DNA from: Clostridium senegalense JC122
GTDB lineage: Bacteria > Bacillota > Clostridia > Clostridiales > Clostridiaceae
Assembly (NCBI RefSeq): GCF_000285575.1
Contig: NZ_HE611050.1
Coordinates: 1,561,201 to 1,625,200, forward strand
Direction: 5' to 3'
Length of the DNA stretch: 64,000 nucleotides
Shown here: piece after piece, positions 37,540 to 47,095 of the stretch
Numbering within the stretch: position 1 is the stretch's first letter
Layout: the number at the start of each line of letters is the position of its first letter
The notes under the pieces: generated by a model
Database searches by the model: none
What the model saw: only the letters and a program-made list of their open reading frames with translations
What the model was told of the DNA's origin: nothing
Made by a program: the position numbers and the translations under genes

Positions 37540-38745
37540 CTAAATATCTTCTCTTACAAATGGCATAGACATACATCTTGGACCACCACGCCCTCTTGAA
37601 AGTTCACTAGATTTAATAGCATATACTTCAATATTATGTTTGTCTAAAAGTTCATTTGTAACATAATTTCTATCATAAGTTATTACTTTTCCTGGTGATA
37701 TAGCTAAGGTATTAGAACCATCATTCCATTGTTCTCTTCCCGCTGCTATTTTATCTCCACCACCACATCTTATAAGCGTAACTTCCGTTTTTAAAGCTCT
37801 ACTTAATATACTTTCAAGACTTTCTTCACACTCTTTTGCAAGCACATTTTGGTTTGTTTTATCATAACTTATTTCTATTACTCTTAATGTATCTTCTATT
37901 TCTGGATGTATTGTGAATTTATCATAATCCACCATAGTAAATACTGTGTCCAGATGCATAAATGCTCTTATTTTTGGTATATTAAATAATAATATTTTTT
38001 TAAAGCTTTCTCCTGATTTAAAAATATTGCTTGCAAGCTTTAATATAGCTTCTTTATCTGTTCTTTCACTACATCCAATAGCTAATACTTCCTTTGATAA
38101 TACTAGCTGATCTCCGCCTTCTATACATGAAGGGTTGTCCATATCATAATATATATTCACATTTGTATCTTTAAACCATGGATGATACTTAAATATATAT
38201 TTTCCAAAAAGAGTTTCTCTTTTTCTTGCAACTTTTCTCATAGAGTTTAAAGATATTCCACTTCCTATACACGCAAATGGATCTCTCGTAAAATATAAAT
38301 TAGGCATTGGTTCCAATAAAAAAGGATATTCACTTTTACTTTCTTTTAAAAGTATATCTTCTTTTCTAACTCCAGCCATAATAACATCAATCATTTCTTT
38401 AGGTAACATATTTAAAAGATATTTTTTTAGTTCTCCCTTTATTTTATTATCAATTAAATTACTTTTTAATAATATATCTTCTACAAACTGCTCCTTTATA
38501 TTTGAATCTTTTATTGAATCTGTTACTAAGTTTTCTAAATATAAAACTTCTATACCATTCATTTTAAACACTTCTGCAAATTTATCATGTTCTTCACGTG
38601 CAATTTTTAAGTATGGTATATCATCAAATAATAACTTTTCTAAATATCTTGGTGTTAAGTTTTCTATTTCTCTACCTGGTTTATGCAAAAGAACGGTCTT
38701 TAATTTACCTATTTCAGAATAAACTTTCACCCCTCTTTGTTCCAT
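37540..38745 (-). CDS. arcA: arginine deiminase
   Basis: A 401-residue enzyme that hydrolyses arginine to citrulline and ammonia, the first step of arginine fermentation. Visible motifs are YFTRDPFACIGSG (about 159-171), IEGGDQL near 220, FMHLDTVFTMVDYDKFT near 270, and near the C-terminus RGRGGPRCMSMP, where the catalytic Cys is. Start and stop are tight with the neighbours: 13 bases from arcC and 53 from argF. Typical family length (405-415). Confidence 0.97.
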   Translation of the reverse strand: MEQRGVKVYSEIGKLKTVLLHKPGREIENLTPRYLEKLLFDDIPYLKIAREEHDKFAEVFKMNGIEVLYLENLVTDSIKDSNIKEQFVEDILLKSNLIDNKIKGELKKYLLNMLPKEMIDVIMAGVRKEDILLKESKSEYPFLLEPMPNLYFTRDPFACIGSGISLNSMRKVARKRETLFGKYIFKYHPWFKDTNVNIYYDMDNPSCIEGGDQLVLSKEVLAIGCSERTDKEAILKLASNIFKSGESFKKILLFNIPKIRAFMHLDTVFTMVDYDKFTIHPEIEDTLRVIEISYDKTNQNVLAKECEESLESILSRALKTEVTLIRCGGGDKIAAGREQWNDGSNTLAISPGKVITYDRNYVTNELLDKHNIEVYAIKSSELSRGRGGPRCMSMPFVREDI

Positions 38746-38758
38746 CCAGTATCGCCCC

Positions 38759-39706
38759 CTACTTTTTAATTATTTTAGTTCCACATTCCCCTTTTAACGC
38801 TTCCTTTGCTTTAGATAATGATGATATTATTGCCATTTTATTATCACCAAATTGAACAAATTTTTTGCATGCTTCTATTTTCGGAAGCATACTTCCCGGA
38901 GCAAATTGTCCCTCTTCTATATATTTGTCAATTTCTTTTATAGTAACAGACTTCAATTTTTTCTCTGTTGCTTTGTTATAATCTATACATACACTTTCTA
39001 CAGCTGTTAATATTAACAAACAATCTGCATCTAATATCTCTGCTAATTTTTCTGCTGCAAAATCCTTATCAATAACTGCTGCAACACCTTTTATTGTATT
39101 GCCTTTTTTTATTACTGGTATTCCACCACCACCACAAGAAATAACTACTTTTTCATTTCTAACTAAATCCTTTATAGTTTCTTTTTCAATTATATCTACA
39201 GGCCTTGGTGAAGCTACAACTCTTCTATATCCTCTTCCAGCATCTTCTCGCATAATATATCCTTGATTTTTTTCTAAATTTTCTGACTCTTCTTTAGAAT
39301 AAAATGAACCTATAGGTTTTGTAGGATTTTTAAAGCCACTATCATTTTCATCTACTAAAACCTGAGTTACTACTGTAGCTACCGACTTATTAATTTCCCT
39401 ATATTTTAATTCTTCACTTATTGCATTTTGAAGATGATAACCTATATATCCTTGTGTAAATGCTCCGCACACATCAAATGGAAATAAAATATTTTTATTA
39501 TTATATTTTATAGCATCTTCAATTGTAGCTACTATTTGGCCTACTTGTGGCCCATTCCCATGTACTATAGAAATTGAATGTCCATCTTCTATTAAATCAA
39601 CAATAGATTTAGCTGTCTCTTTACATGTTTTTAATTGTGATTCTGCACTTTTATCCTTTGGATTTGATTGTAGTGCATTACCCCCTAAAGCTAATACTAT
39701 TTTCAC
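38759..39706 (-). CDS. arcC: carbamate kinase
   Basis: A 315-residue kinase that turns carbamoyl phosphate plus ADP into ATP, ammonia and CO2: the energy-yielding last step of arginine fermentation. The N-terminal ALGGNALQ, the SIVHGNGPQVGQI block, the CGGGGIPV loop and DKDFAAEKLAEILDAD are the family marks. It is first of the arc operon, behind GGGGGGAT. The order arcC-arcA-argF differs from the arcABC order of many Firmicutes. Confidence 0.96.
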   Translation of the reverse strand: MKIVLALGGNALQSNPKDKSAESQLKTCKETAKSIVDLIEDGHSISIVHGNGPQVGQIVATIEDAIKYNNKNILFPFDVCGAFTQGYIGYHLQNAISEELKYREINKSVATVVTQVLVDENDSGFKNPTKPIGSFYSKEESENLEKNQGYIMREDAGRGYRRVVASPRPVDIIEKETIKDLVRNEKVVISCGGGGIPVIKKGNTIKGVAAVIDKDFAAEKLAEILDADCLLILTAVESVCIDYNKATEKKLKSVTIKEIDKYIEEGQFAPGSMLPKIEACKKFVQFGDNKMAIISSLSKAKEALKGECGTKIIKK

Positions 39707-40464
39707 AATATCCCCCCATTTAAAAACATATTTATTTTTATAATATTTTTTAATTCTTTCCCCAGCACCCTTTTTATTTAAAATAATTATTTATAATATC
39801 AATATCAATTAATTTTGTTGAATTTTTAATTGTCATGTGCTCTATATCTAATAGACTTGTTTCATTAGTATTAAAATTATGTTTAACATGATGTTTTATG
39901 CAGTAATTTCATAAGATGTTTTTAATATAAAGTACTATCATAGTAAATAATTTTCTATTTTATGTCAAATTTACTATGATAAAGTATATTCATTTGCTAT
40001 ACATTTTTTTAATAAATATAAATTTATAACTTATTAACGATTAATTATATTTATATTAATTTATTTTTATAAAATTAAATATTATTTATTACTTTTTTCT
40101 TATTTTTTTGTGAAAATATTGTTTTTATCTTAAATTAATAATATTTATATTACAATATAATAATATTATTTAAAAAATAAATTAATAAACTAATCTATTT
40201 TCTTCCTTTTAATATTATACCTTAACAAGATATTTTTAAATTATAGAATACATATTATATATTTTTTTAATTACTAGTAATGGAATATACAATATATTTG
40301 AATTTTTATGTAAATGTATATTTTTTGTAAATTTTTATTTGCATTTTATTTATTACATTTTTAGACCTTTAAAATTAAAAGGTTATAAGATATGATTTAT
40401 AAATATATATCTTATAACCTTTATTTAAACTTTAATTTTGAATAAATTTTTCTTACTTTTAAAG
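39707..40464. other. long AT-rich intergenic region upstream of the arc operon
   Basis: About 750 bases with no gene. TTGAATTTTTATGTAA near 40297 is a partial ARG-box match and TTGAATTTTTAATTGTCA near 39818 another; ArgR control is likely for this operon, but the boxes are weak. The pyrE terminator sits at 40377-40424. Confidence 0.4.
40377..40424 (-). terminator. terminator of the pyr operon
   Basis: AAAGGTTATAAGATAT/ATATCTTATAACCTTT hairpin after pyrE. Confidence 0.8.
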
Positions 40465-41034
40465 CTATTTAATGTTTCTACTACCTGGTTTTACATATGG
40501 AATACCTTCTTTACATAGTGGACATTCTTCTTTTTCAAAGTTTTCTACATTTAGTTTTATAGCACTATATAATGGTAATTTAAGTTCCGATACATCGCCT
40601 CTTCTATCAACAATTGAGCAGACCCCAACAACTTCCGCACCTAAATTTTCTAATAATCTACACACTTCCATAGTTGATTTTCCTGTAGTTACAACATCCT
40701 CTGATATCATTACCTTAGTTCCTTTTTCTATTTCAAATCTAGATAAAGTCATAACTCCATCTCTTCTTTCTGTGAATATCCCTGGTTTTTTTAACTGTCT
40801 TGCTACTTCATAGGCAACTATAACACCACCCATAGCTGGTCCTACAACAATATCAAAATCTATATCCTTTATTTTATCTACAACAACTTTTAAAATTTTT
40901 TCTGCTTTATCTGGATATTGAAGTAGTCTAGCACATTGACAGTATTTGTTACTATGTCTACCTGATGATAATAAAAAATGTCCTTCTAATAATGCATTAG
41001 TTTCTTTTAATATATCTATAATCATTTTTTCCAT
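40465..41034 (-). CDS. pyrE: orotate phosphoribosyltransferase
   Basis: A 189-residue enzyme that adds PRPP to orotate to make OMP. The PRPP-binding loop [13 protein letters not shown] (about residues 111-123) and the [17 protein letters not shown] block are conserved. The [13 protein letters not shown]-terminal region is typical of this clade. A C-terminal CPLCKEG pair of Cys is a clostridial extra. It is last in the pyr operon. Confidence 0.96.
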   Translation of the reverse strand: MEKMIIDILKETNALLEGHFLLSSGRHSNKYCQCARLLQYPDKAEKILKVVVDKIKDIDFDIVVGPAMGGVIVAYEVARQLKKPGIFTERRDGVMTLSRFEIEKGTKVMISEDVVTTGKSTMEVCRLLENLGAEVVGVCSIVDRRGDVSELKLPLYSAIKLNVENFEKEECPLCKEGIPYVKPGSRNIK

Positions 41035-41070
41035 TATAATTCCTCCAAGTCAAATTTATTTTATTATGCC

Positions 41071-41967
41071 TTATATTATTCCTCTTATATCATTTATATT
41101 TTTTATGTTTCTCTCTTTTAAAAAATTTTCCATCCCATTTATAATATCTAGCATAATATCTGGTTTTATAAAGTTAGCAGTTCCTACTTGTATTGCCGAA
41201 GCTCCTGCCATTATAAATTCAATAGCATCTTGCCATGTTTTTATCCCACCTAATCCTATTATAGGAATATCTACTACTTTACTTACTTCATTCACCATTC
41301 TAAGGGCTATAGGTTTTATCGCTGGACCTGAAAGTCCTGCATATATATTTTCAAAGACAGGTCTTTGATTATATATATCAATTGCCATGCCTTTAAAAGT
41401 ATTGACTAATGATAGTGCATCTGCTCCTGCTTTACAACAGCTTATTGCCATCTCCTGAATGTTTTCAGCATTAGGTGATAATTTTACTATAAGTGGTTTA
41501 CTGCAATATTTTTTTACTTCTTTAACTACATCATATGCTATAGATGATTTAATCCCTAATGCCATTCCACCAGTTTTTACATTAGGACAGGATATATTAA
41601 GTTCTATCATATCTACACTACTACAGTTTAATTTTTTAACACCTTTAATGTATTCTTCTATAGAACCCCCACCTAAATTTGCAATTATTACTGTATTTAA
41701 CTCTTCCATATTTTTCAGTTCTTTTTCTATAAATTTATCTACGCCTGGATTTTGAAGTCCAACGCTATTTAACATTCCAGATGGAGTTTCTTGCATCCTT
41801 ACTCCATCATTACCATCCTTAGGGTTTATAGTCAATCCTTTAGAGCTTATTCCACCAAGTTTAGAAACTGGAAAGAACTCATTATATTCTTGTCCAAAAC
41901 CAAATGTACCTGATGCAGCTATTACTGGATTTTTCAGTTCAACTCCACATATATTCACGTTCATCAT
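41071..41967 (-). CDS. pyrD: dihydroorotate dehydrogenase, class 1B catalytic subunit
   Basis: A 298-residue FMN enzyme that oxidises dihydroorotate to orotate, working with PyrK and NAD. The catalytic Cys is in [12 protein letters not shown] (about residue 130). [28 protein letters not shown] (FMN phosphate site) is near the C-terminus. Its pairing with the adjacent pyrK fits class 1B. The ribosome site GAGGTGATG overlaps the start area. Confidence 0.96.
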   Translation of the reverse strand: MMNVNICGVELKNPVIAASGTFGFGQEYNEFFPVSKLGGISSKGLTINPKDGNDGVRMQETPSGMLNSVGLQNPGVDKFIEKELKNMEELNTVIIANLGGGSIEEYIKGVKKLNCSSVDMIELNISCPNVKTGGMALGIKSSIAYDVVKEVKKYCSKPLIVKLSPNAENIQEMAISCCKAGADALSLVNTFKGMAIDIYNQRPVFENIYAGLSGPAIKPIALRMVNEVSKVVDIPIIGLGGIKTWQDAIEFIMAGASAIQVGTANFIKPDIMLDIINGMENFLKERNIKNINDIRGII

Positions 41968-42013
41968 TAATCATCACCTCATGTACTAATCTTCAAAGCC
42001 CTATATATTTTTA

Positions 42014-42763
42014 TTAAATTTCTATATCATCACCACAAAATACTGGTCCATCTTTACAAGTTCTTTTATTTCCTTGTTTAGTTTTACAAGTACACACTAA
42101 ACAAGCTCCTATTCCACAGGCCATCTTTTTTTCTTCTGATATATAGACCTTTGTGTTTGTTTCTTTGCACATTTTTACTACCTTATTCATCATAACTTCT
42201 GGCCCACAACATAATACTAAGTCATATTTATTTGTGTTTAATATATCTGTTATATAACCCTTATGACCACAACTTCCATCTTCTGTTGATACATATATTT
42301 TTTTAATAATATTTTTCATATCTTCAATTGCATATGTTAAGTCTTTAAACCCTGCATATAAATCTATATTTTCTTCTTTTAATAAACTTAAAAGATATTT
42401 CATTGGAGCTATACCTATTCCCCCTGCTACTATTGCAATCTTTTTTCCTTTAACTTCTTCTACATTAAATCCGTTTCCTAGTGGTCCCATTGTTTTAATT
42501 TCATCACCTTGATTTAACTTGCTTATTAATTCTGTACCTTTGCCAACAACTGCATATAAAAACTCAATATAGTCTCCATTTTTTCCAACGTTATGAACAC
42601 TTATAGGTCTTGATAAAACTGGCTCGTCTTCCCAGCATCTTATCATATAAAACTGACCTGGGTTCGCTTTGAATTTTCCTGATACTTTTATCTTATAGAT
42701 TCCCGTTGAAACCTCTTTATTTTCTAACACTCTATTCATTGTAAATTCTTTATTTAAATTCAT
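42014..42763 (-). CDS. pyrK: dihydroorotate dehydrogenase electron-transfer subunit
   Basis: A 249-residue FAD and [2Fe-2S] protein passing electrons from PyrD to NAD. An FAD-binding fold (SRPISVHNVG) and NAD-binding (IAVAGGIGIAPMKYLL) are followed by the iron-sulphur Cys cluster MACGIGACLVCTCKT with a fourth Cys at KRTCKDGPVF. The start follows GAGGATGG. It lies directly between pyrF and pyrD. Confidence 0.95.
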   Translation of the reverse strand: MNLNKEFTMNRVLENKEVSTGIYKIKVSGKFKANPGQFYMIRCWEDEPVLSRPISVHNVGKNGDYIEFLYAVVGKGTELISKLNQGDEIKTMGPLGNGFNVEEVKGKKIAIVAGGIGIAPMKYLLSLLKEENIDLYAGFKDLTYAIEDMKNIIKKIYVSTEDGSCGHKGYITDILNTNKYDLVLCCGPEVMMNKVVKMCKETNTKVYISEEKKMACGIGACLVCTCKTKQGNKRTCKDGPVFCGDDIEI

Positions 42764-42803
42764 AAAACCATCCTCATATATAAGATTTGAAAAAACTTAC
42801 CCC

Positions 42804-43682
42804 TTACCCTCTTGTATTGTTTTTTATAGCTAACTTTATTTCATCTCTCATTCTTATGACTTCTTCCCTTGCATATTTATCAAAATATTTTTCACCGTCT
42901 TCATGTTTTTTATATGCAAGAAGTATACCTCTTGATGAGTTAACTACTCCACCATTTCCATCTTTTAAATACATAGCTACATCTTCTGCCGTTCCACCTT
43001 GTGCTCCATATCCAGGTATTAAGAAAAATGTACTATTTAATTTTTTTCTTAACATAATTCCTTCTTCTGTATGAGTACATCCTATAACTCCACCTATAGA
43101 ACTATATCCACACTGTCCTAAGAACTTTTCTCCTATTTTGTTAAGCTTATGTCCAACTTTTGAATATACCTTTTCATTATCTAATGTATCTATATACTGT
43201 ATATCTTTTGCCCCTTTATTAGATGTTCTTATTAATACAAAAATTCCTTTTTCACCTTTTTTAATATATGGTATATATGGCTCTATAGTATCTAAGCCCA
43301 TATATGGATTTAATGTTATAAAGTCAACCTCAAAATCTCCCTCAAAGTGTGCTTTTGCATACATTTCAGCTGTTTTTGCTATATCCCCTCTTTTTATATC
43401 TCCTATAGCAATTCCGCCTTTTTTCTTTATATATTCTATAGTCTTTTTATACGCTATAAGTCCTTCTAATCCTAATGCTTCGTAATATGCTATTTGAGGT
43501 TTATAACAAGCTACAACATCTAAAGTAGCATCTATAATACTTTTATTAAATTGAAATATACCTTCTGATATTGATGAAAATTTATTTAAAAAATCATTAG
43601 GTATGTATTTTAGGTCTGTATCCAGACCTAAACATACATGTCCTTTTTCTTTAACTGTATTAAATAATTTATCTATTATCAT
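42804..43682 (-). CDS. pyrF: orotidine 5'-phosphate decarboxylase, long type
   Basis: A 292-residue enzyme making UMP from OMP. The catalytic DIKRGDIAKTAEMYAK block is near residues 99-114 and the phosphate site IPGYGAQGGTAEDV near the C-terminus. It is the long subfamily-2 type typical of clostridia. The ATG at 43682 is preferred since GAGAGGG lies about six bases ahead; the in-frame ATG at 43697 overlaps that site. Confidence 0.95.
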   Translation of the reverse strand: MIIDKLFNTVKEKGHVCLGLDTDLKYIPNDFLNKFSSISEGIFQFNKSIIDATLDVVACYKPQIAYYEALGLEGLIAYKKTIEYIKKKGGIAIGDIKRGDIAKTAEMYAKAHFEGDFEVDFITLNPYMGLDTIEPYIPYIKKGEKGIFVLIRTSNKGAKDIQYIDTLDNEKVYSKVGHKLNKIGEKFLGQCGYSSIGGVIGCTHTEEGIMLRKKLNSTFFLIPGYGAQGGTAEDVAMYLKDGNGGVVNSSRGILLAYKKHEDGEKYFDKYAREEVIRMRDEIKLAIKNNTRG

Positions 43683-43712
43683 TAAACGCCCTCTCATTCT
43701 AGATTTAAGTAT

Positions 43713-44912
43713 CTAAATTTCATATTTATTATTTGAATAAACTATTTCACCATTTTTTATGGTTTTTATTATATCTCCATATACCTTTACACCATTTAAT
43801 GGTGTATTTTTTCCCTTTGAATAAAATTTTTTTGAATCTATATCATATTTAGCTTCTAAATCTATTAAAACCAAGTCACCTTCATATCCAATTTCAATTT
43901 TTCCTTTTTTAACATCTAATATTTCACTAGGTTTTTTACTCATAATTTCACTTAATTTTTCTAAAGATATTCCGTTTTCTTTTACTAGTTTTGTATAACA
44001 CAAACTAAATGCTGTTTCTATTCCAGATATACCTGGTGCTCCACCTTCCTTATCCTCTTTACTATGTGGTGCATGATCTGTCGCTATAGCATCTACATAC
44101 CCATCTTCTATAGCTTTAATTAAAAATTCTACATCTTCTTTTTTTCTTATTGGTGGATTTACTTTATAGTCACATTCATTTCCTAAAAACAAATGATGTG
44201 GTGCAACTTCACAAGTAACTTTTATCCCTTCATCTTTATATCTTATAATGTATTTCATAGCTTCCTTAGTACTTACATGTGCTATATGAACAGTAGCGCC
44301 TGTTATCTTTGCGAATTCTAAATTACGTAAAGTCATTATATTTTCCGCTATTCTCATATCATATTTTGATAGATTTTCTTCTTCGCAGTGACACATAAGT
44401 ATTAAATTTTTTTCTTTAGCTTTAACCATAGCATCTAACATAATTTTGCTATTCATTACATCTTTTCCGTCTTCTGATATAATTTTTATGGAATTATCTA
44501 TCCTATCCAAATGACTTATATCTTTACCATCAAAACTATTAGTAATAGAAACTGTTTGATGTACATCTATTAAACCTATTTGATTCGCCTTACCTCTAAC
44601 ATAATTTACCGTCTCCATAGAACTGCATACAGGATTTGTATTTGCCATTAGATTTACCATTGTATATCCACCTCTAACTGCAGCCTTTGAACCTGATTCT
44701 ATATCTTCTTTATAGGTAAATCCTGGCTCTCTAAAATGTACATGTAAATCTACAAAAGATGGCATAAGGACATAACCTTTTGCATCTATAGTTTTACAAG
44801 ATTTTCTTAAGTTTCTACCAATTTTATTTATAATGCCATCCTTTATATAAACATCACTTAAATAACTTCCGTAACAGTCTACAACTTTTGCATTTTTAAT
44901 TAATAATTCCAC
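43713..44912 (-). CDS. pyrC: dihydroorotase
   Basis: A 399-residue zinc hydrolase that closes carbamoyl aspartate to dihydroorotate. The metal motif DLHVHFREPG is near residue 55, later metal His residues are in MCHCEEE and VHIAHVSTKE, and the catalytic Asp is in DAIATDHAPHSKEDKEGG (about 278-295). It is the class I (long) enzyme. It is followed within 30 bases by pyrF. Confidence 0.96.
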   Translation of the reverse strand: MELLIKNAKVVDCYGSYLSDVYIKDGIINKIGRNLRKSCKTIDAKGYVLMPSFVDLHVHFREPGFTYKEDIESGSKAAVRGGYTMVNLMANTNPVCSSMETVNYVRGKANQIGLIDVHQTVSITNSFDGKDISHLDRIDNSIKIISEDGKDVMNSKIMLDAMVKAKEKNLILMCHCEEENLSKYDMRIAENIMTLRNLEFAKITGATVHIAHVSTKEAMKYIIRYKDEGIKVTCEVAPHHLFLGNECDYKVNPPIRKKEDVEFLIKAIEDGYVDAIATDHAPHSKEDKEGGAPGISGIETAFSLCYTKLVKENGISLEKLSEIMSKKPSEILDVKKGKIEIGYEGDLVLIDLEAKYDIDSKKFYSKGKNTPLNGVKVYGDIIKTIKNGEIVYSNNKYEI

Positions 44913-44926
44913 AAATTTAACCCTCC

Positions 44927-45367
44927 TTAGTTATAACGTATTTCCTTTACTTTTATAATCTCATCACAGTATTTACATCTATATTCTTTTTTCTCTTCAT
45001 TGAATAAATAATGTGTATGAGTTATATACGGTTCTATTGACGTTATACAACGAGGATTTTTACACTTAATGATTCCTTCAACTTTTTTAGGAAGGGTTAA
45101 GTCTATTTTTTCTACTATTTTTTCATCTTTTATTATATCTACAGTTATACCTCTATCTATTAATCCTAAAACTGTATAATCTAGTTTCATAACATTTTCT
45201 ATCTTTATAATATCTTTTCGCCCCAACTTTTCACTATGTGCATTCATAATTAAAGCAACTTGATATTGTGCTCTATCTAATCCTAAATAATTAAATATTT
45301 TCATTCCTCTTCCAGATTCTATATGGTCTATAACAATTCCATTTTTTATACTATTTATTGTTAACAT
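44927..45367 (-). CDS. pyrI: aspartate carbamoyltransferase regulatory subunit
   Basis: A 146-residue subunit that binds nucleotides and joins PyrB trimers into the allosteric dodecamer. The zinc site is four Cys: CKNPRC (about 109-114) and CKYC (about 136-139). An N-terminal effector domain ([18 protein letters not shown]) is present. Bacillus lacks pyrI, while several clostridia have it together with PyrR attenuation, as here. Confidence 0.95.
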   Translation of the reverse strand: MLTINSIKNGIVIDHIESGRGMKIFNYLGLDRAQYQVALIMNAHSEKLGRKDIIKIENVMKLDYTVLGLIDRGITVDIIKDEKIVEKIDLTLPKKVEGIIKCKNPRCITSIEPYITHTHYLFNEEKKEYRCKYCDEIIKVKEIRYN

Positions 45368-45390
45368 AGAAAATCCCCCTCATCTTTTAA

Positions 45391-46311
45391 TTACGCTAAT
45401 CCTAAAAGTTTGCATATTAAAGCCATTCTTACAAACATACCGTATTTGGCCTGTTTAAAATAAACTGCCCTTGGATCATCATCAACTTCATATGCTATCT
45501 CATTCACTCTTGGTAATGGATGAAGCACTATCATATCTTCTTTAGCTAAATTCATTTTTTCATTACATAGTATATAAGAATCTTTTAACCTTACATAATC
45601 TTCTTCGTTAAAAAATCTTTCTTTTTGTACTCTTGTCATATAAAGAATATCTAACTCATCTATTACTTCTTCCATTTTTTCTACTTGTTTAAATTCTATA
45701 TTTTTTTCTTTTAAAATTCTTATTATATATTCTGGTACTTTTAACTCTTGTGGGGATATTAATATAAATTTGTTTCCTTCATATCTTGATAATGCCTTTA
45801 TTAATGAGTGAACTGTTCTTCCAAATCTTAAATCTCCACAACATCCTATAGTTAAGTTCTTTAGTCTTCCCTTAACTCTTCTTATAGTTAATAAATCTGT
45901 AAGTGTTTGTGTTGGATGTTGATGTCCGCCATCTCCAGCATTAACAACTGGTATATGTGAACTTTCTGATGCTACTAGTGCTGCTCCTTCTTTTGGGTGT
46001 CTCATAACAGCAATATCGGCATAACAAGAAACAGTTCTTATAGTATCTGAAATGCTTTCGCCCTTTGCAACTGAGCTTGAGTTTGCTTCTGAAAAACCTA
46101 TAACATTACCACCTAATCTAAGCATAGCTGCTTCAAAACTAAACCTTGTCCTTGTACTTGGTTCAAAGAATAATGTTGCAAGTATTTTTCCATCACACAT
46201 TTTGGCATATTGAGTGGGATTTTTTATTATTTCATCTGCCAATAAAAATATTTGTTCTAATTCTTCTAATGTGAAATCCATTGGTTCTATTAAATTTCTT
46301 CCTTTTAACAT
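45391..46311 (-). CDS. pyrB: aspartate carbamoyltransferase catalytic subunit
   Basis: A 306-residue enzyme that makes carbamoyl aspartate, the first committed pyrimidine step. The carbamoyl phosphate loop [15 protein letters not shown] (about 47-61), [11 protein letters not shown] and MTRVQKERF are present. The ATG at 46311 is preferred: AAAAAGGAG ends nine bases ahead, whereas the ATG at 46320 abuts it. It is first in the pyr operon, behind the PyrR attenuator. Confidence 0.96.
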   Translation of the reverse strand: MLKGRNLIEPMDFTLEELEQIFLLADEIIKNPTQYAKMCDGKILATLFFEPSTRTRFSFEAAMLRLGGNVIGFSEANSSSVAKGESISDTIRTVSCYADIAVMRHPKEGAALVASESSHIPVVNAGDGGHQHPTQTLTDLLTIRRVKGRLKNLTIGCCGDLRFGRTVHSLIKALSRYEGNKFILISPQELKVPEYIIRILKEKNIEFKQVEKMEEVIDELDILYMTRVQKERFFNEEDYVRLKDSYILCNEKMNLAKEDMIVLHPLPRVNEIAYEVDDDPRAVYFKQAKYGMFVRMALICKLLGLA

Positions 46312-46363
46312 ATAAAACATCTCCTTTTTACCTCACTGGGTTAATTTAAAGGGTATTTTTTGC

Positions 46364-46491
46364 AATAAAAAATGCTTTCCCAAAGGAAAGCATTTTAATT
46401 ACAACTATATAACTATAGCTAATTTTAGCTACACTTATATAGCTATATTATTTTCTTCCCTTTCTGATCTCTCTGGATCAAATTTAAAAGG
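46364..46491 (-). promoter_or_regulatory. PyrR-regulated attenuator of the pyr operon
   Basis: On the minus strand a PyrR-binding hairpin reads CCTTT, GATC-CAGAGA-GATC, AAAGG (46491-46459), matching the known binding loop with its CAGAGA hexaloop. Downstream a terminator AATGCTTTCC-TTTG-GGAAAGCATT with T-run (46394-46364) precedes pyrB. UMP-bound PyrR would favour the terminator. pyrR itself is not in the window. Confidence 0.88.
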
Positions 46492-46660
46492 ACATAAAGT
46501 TATTATCTTTAAAATAACTATATATAACCTTTAACTAATTGTCAATATATTTTATTTAAATTTAATAATAAATATTCACCTTTTTCTAAAATTTGTATAT
46601 TTTAATATATAGATATATAGATTGAATTGTGCTATAATTAAAATACTTAAAGGAAACACT

Positions 46661-46698
46661 GCCAAAAATTTTATAAAGTTTTTTCTTTATATTTTGGC
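46661..46698 (+). promoter_or_regulatory. 5' leader hairpin before the selenoprotein gene
   Basis: GCCAAAA and TTTTGGC close a hairpin with inner stem ATAAAG/CTTTAT. It lies in the leader, about 60 bases before the start codon, after a TATAAT at 46633. Two ATATAACCAATA copies follow (near 46709-46732). No role is known. Confidence 0.45.
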
Positions 46699-46755
46699 AC
46701 ACTAAAAATATAACCAATAATATAACCAATATTAAAATACAAGGAGGAAAATTTC

Positions 46756-47052
46756 ATGAAAATTTCTTTTGATGATAAAACAAAAGCTGCTTTATTAAAA
46801 AAACTTGAAAAAAATGATAATAAATCATTTAGATTAATGATAAAAGGTTTTGGCTGAGGTGGCCCTACATTAGGTGCTGTTCTGGATGAACAGACTGAAA
46901 ATGATATAGCGCAAGTTGTTGATGGAATTAACTTTATTGTTGATAATGATGAAGCTGAAATTTTTAAAGATTGTGTTGTATCTTATTCAAGAACTCTTTT
47001 TGGCGAAACTTTTAAAGTTATAGCTAAAAATATACCTCAAAGTAGTTGTTAA
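46756..47052 (+). CDS. HesB-like selenoprotein (in-frame UGA)
   Basis: A 98-codon gene with an in-frame TGA at codon 34 (46855-46857) decoded as selenocysteine. The product starts MKISFDDKTKAALLKKLEKN and its conserved centre is KGFGUGGPTLGAVLDEQ, with U where the HesB/IscA-like relatives have Cys. A CVVSY Cys and a C-terminal SSC are present. The reading frame continues without other stops to TAA at 47050, and the downstream sequence is plainly coding. The start has AAGGAGG. A SECIS hairpin lies 19 bases after the TGA. Exact biochemical role is unknown; HesB-like proteins are linked to iron-sulphur or redox chemistry. It is monocistronic, with a terminator at 47057. Confidence 0.9.
46877..46893 (+). 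promoter_or_regulatory. bacterial SECIS hairpin
   Basis: CTGTTC-TGGAT-GAACAG: six-base-pair stem with a five-base loop containing GG. It starts 19 bases after the UGA, inside the coding region. Position and loop G residues fit SelB-bound bacterial SECIS elements. Confidence 0.8.
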
Positions 47053-47056
47053 TTTT

Positions 47057-47093
47057 AAAAGCTTTTGCTAAACAGCAAAAGCTTTTATTTTAA
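47057..47093. terminator. bidirectional terminator
   Basis: AAAAGCTTTTGCT/AGCAAAAGCTTTT hairpin between the selenoprotein and the HD-domain gene. Confidence 0.85.
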
Positions 47094-47095
47094 AT

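Noticed and set aside
39707..40464. Possible RNA gene or riboswitch upstream of arcC
   Set aside because: No conserved RNA motif or long hairpin seen besides the pyrE terminator.
46855..46857. TGA read as a nonsense mutation in a HesB pseudogene
   Set aside because: Only one stop, placed exactly at the conserved Cys/Sec position, with a SECIS hairpin downstream and otherwise intact frame.
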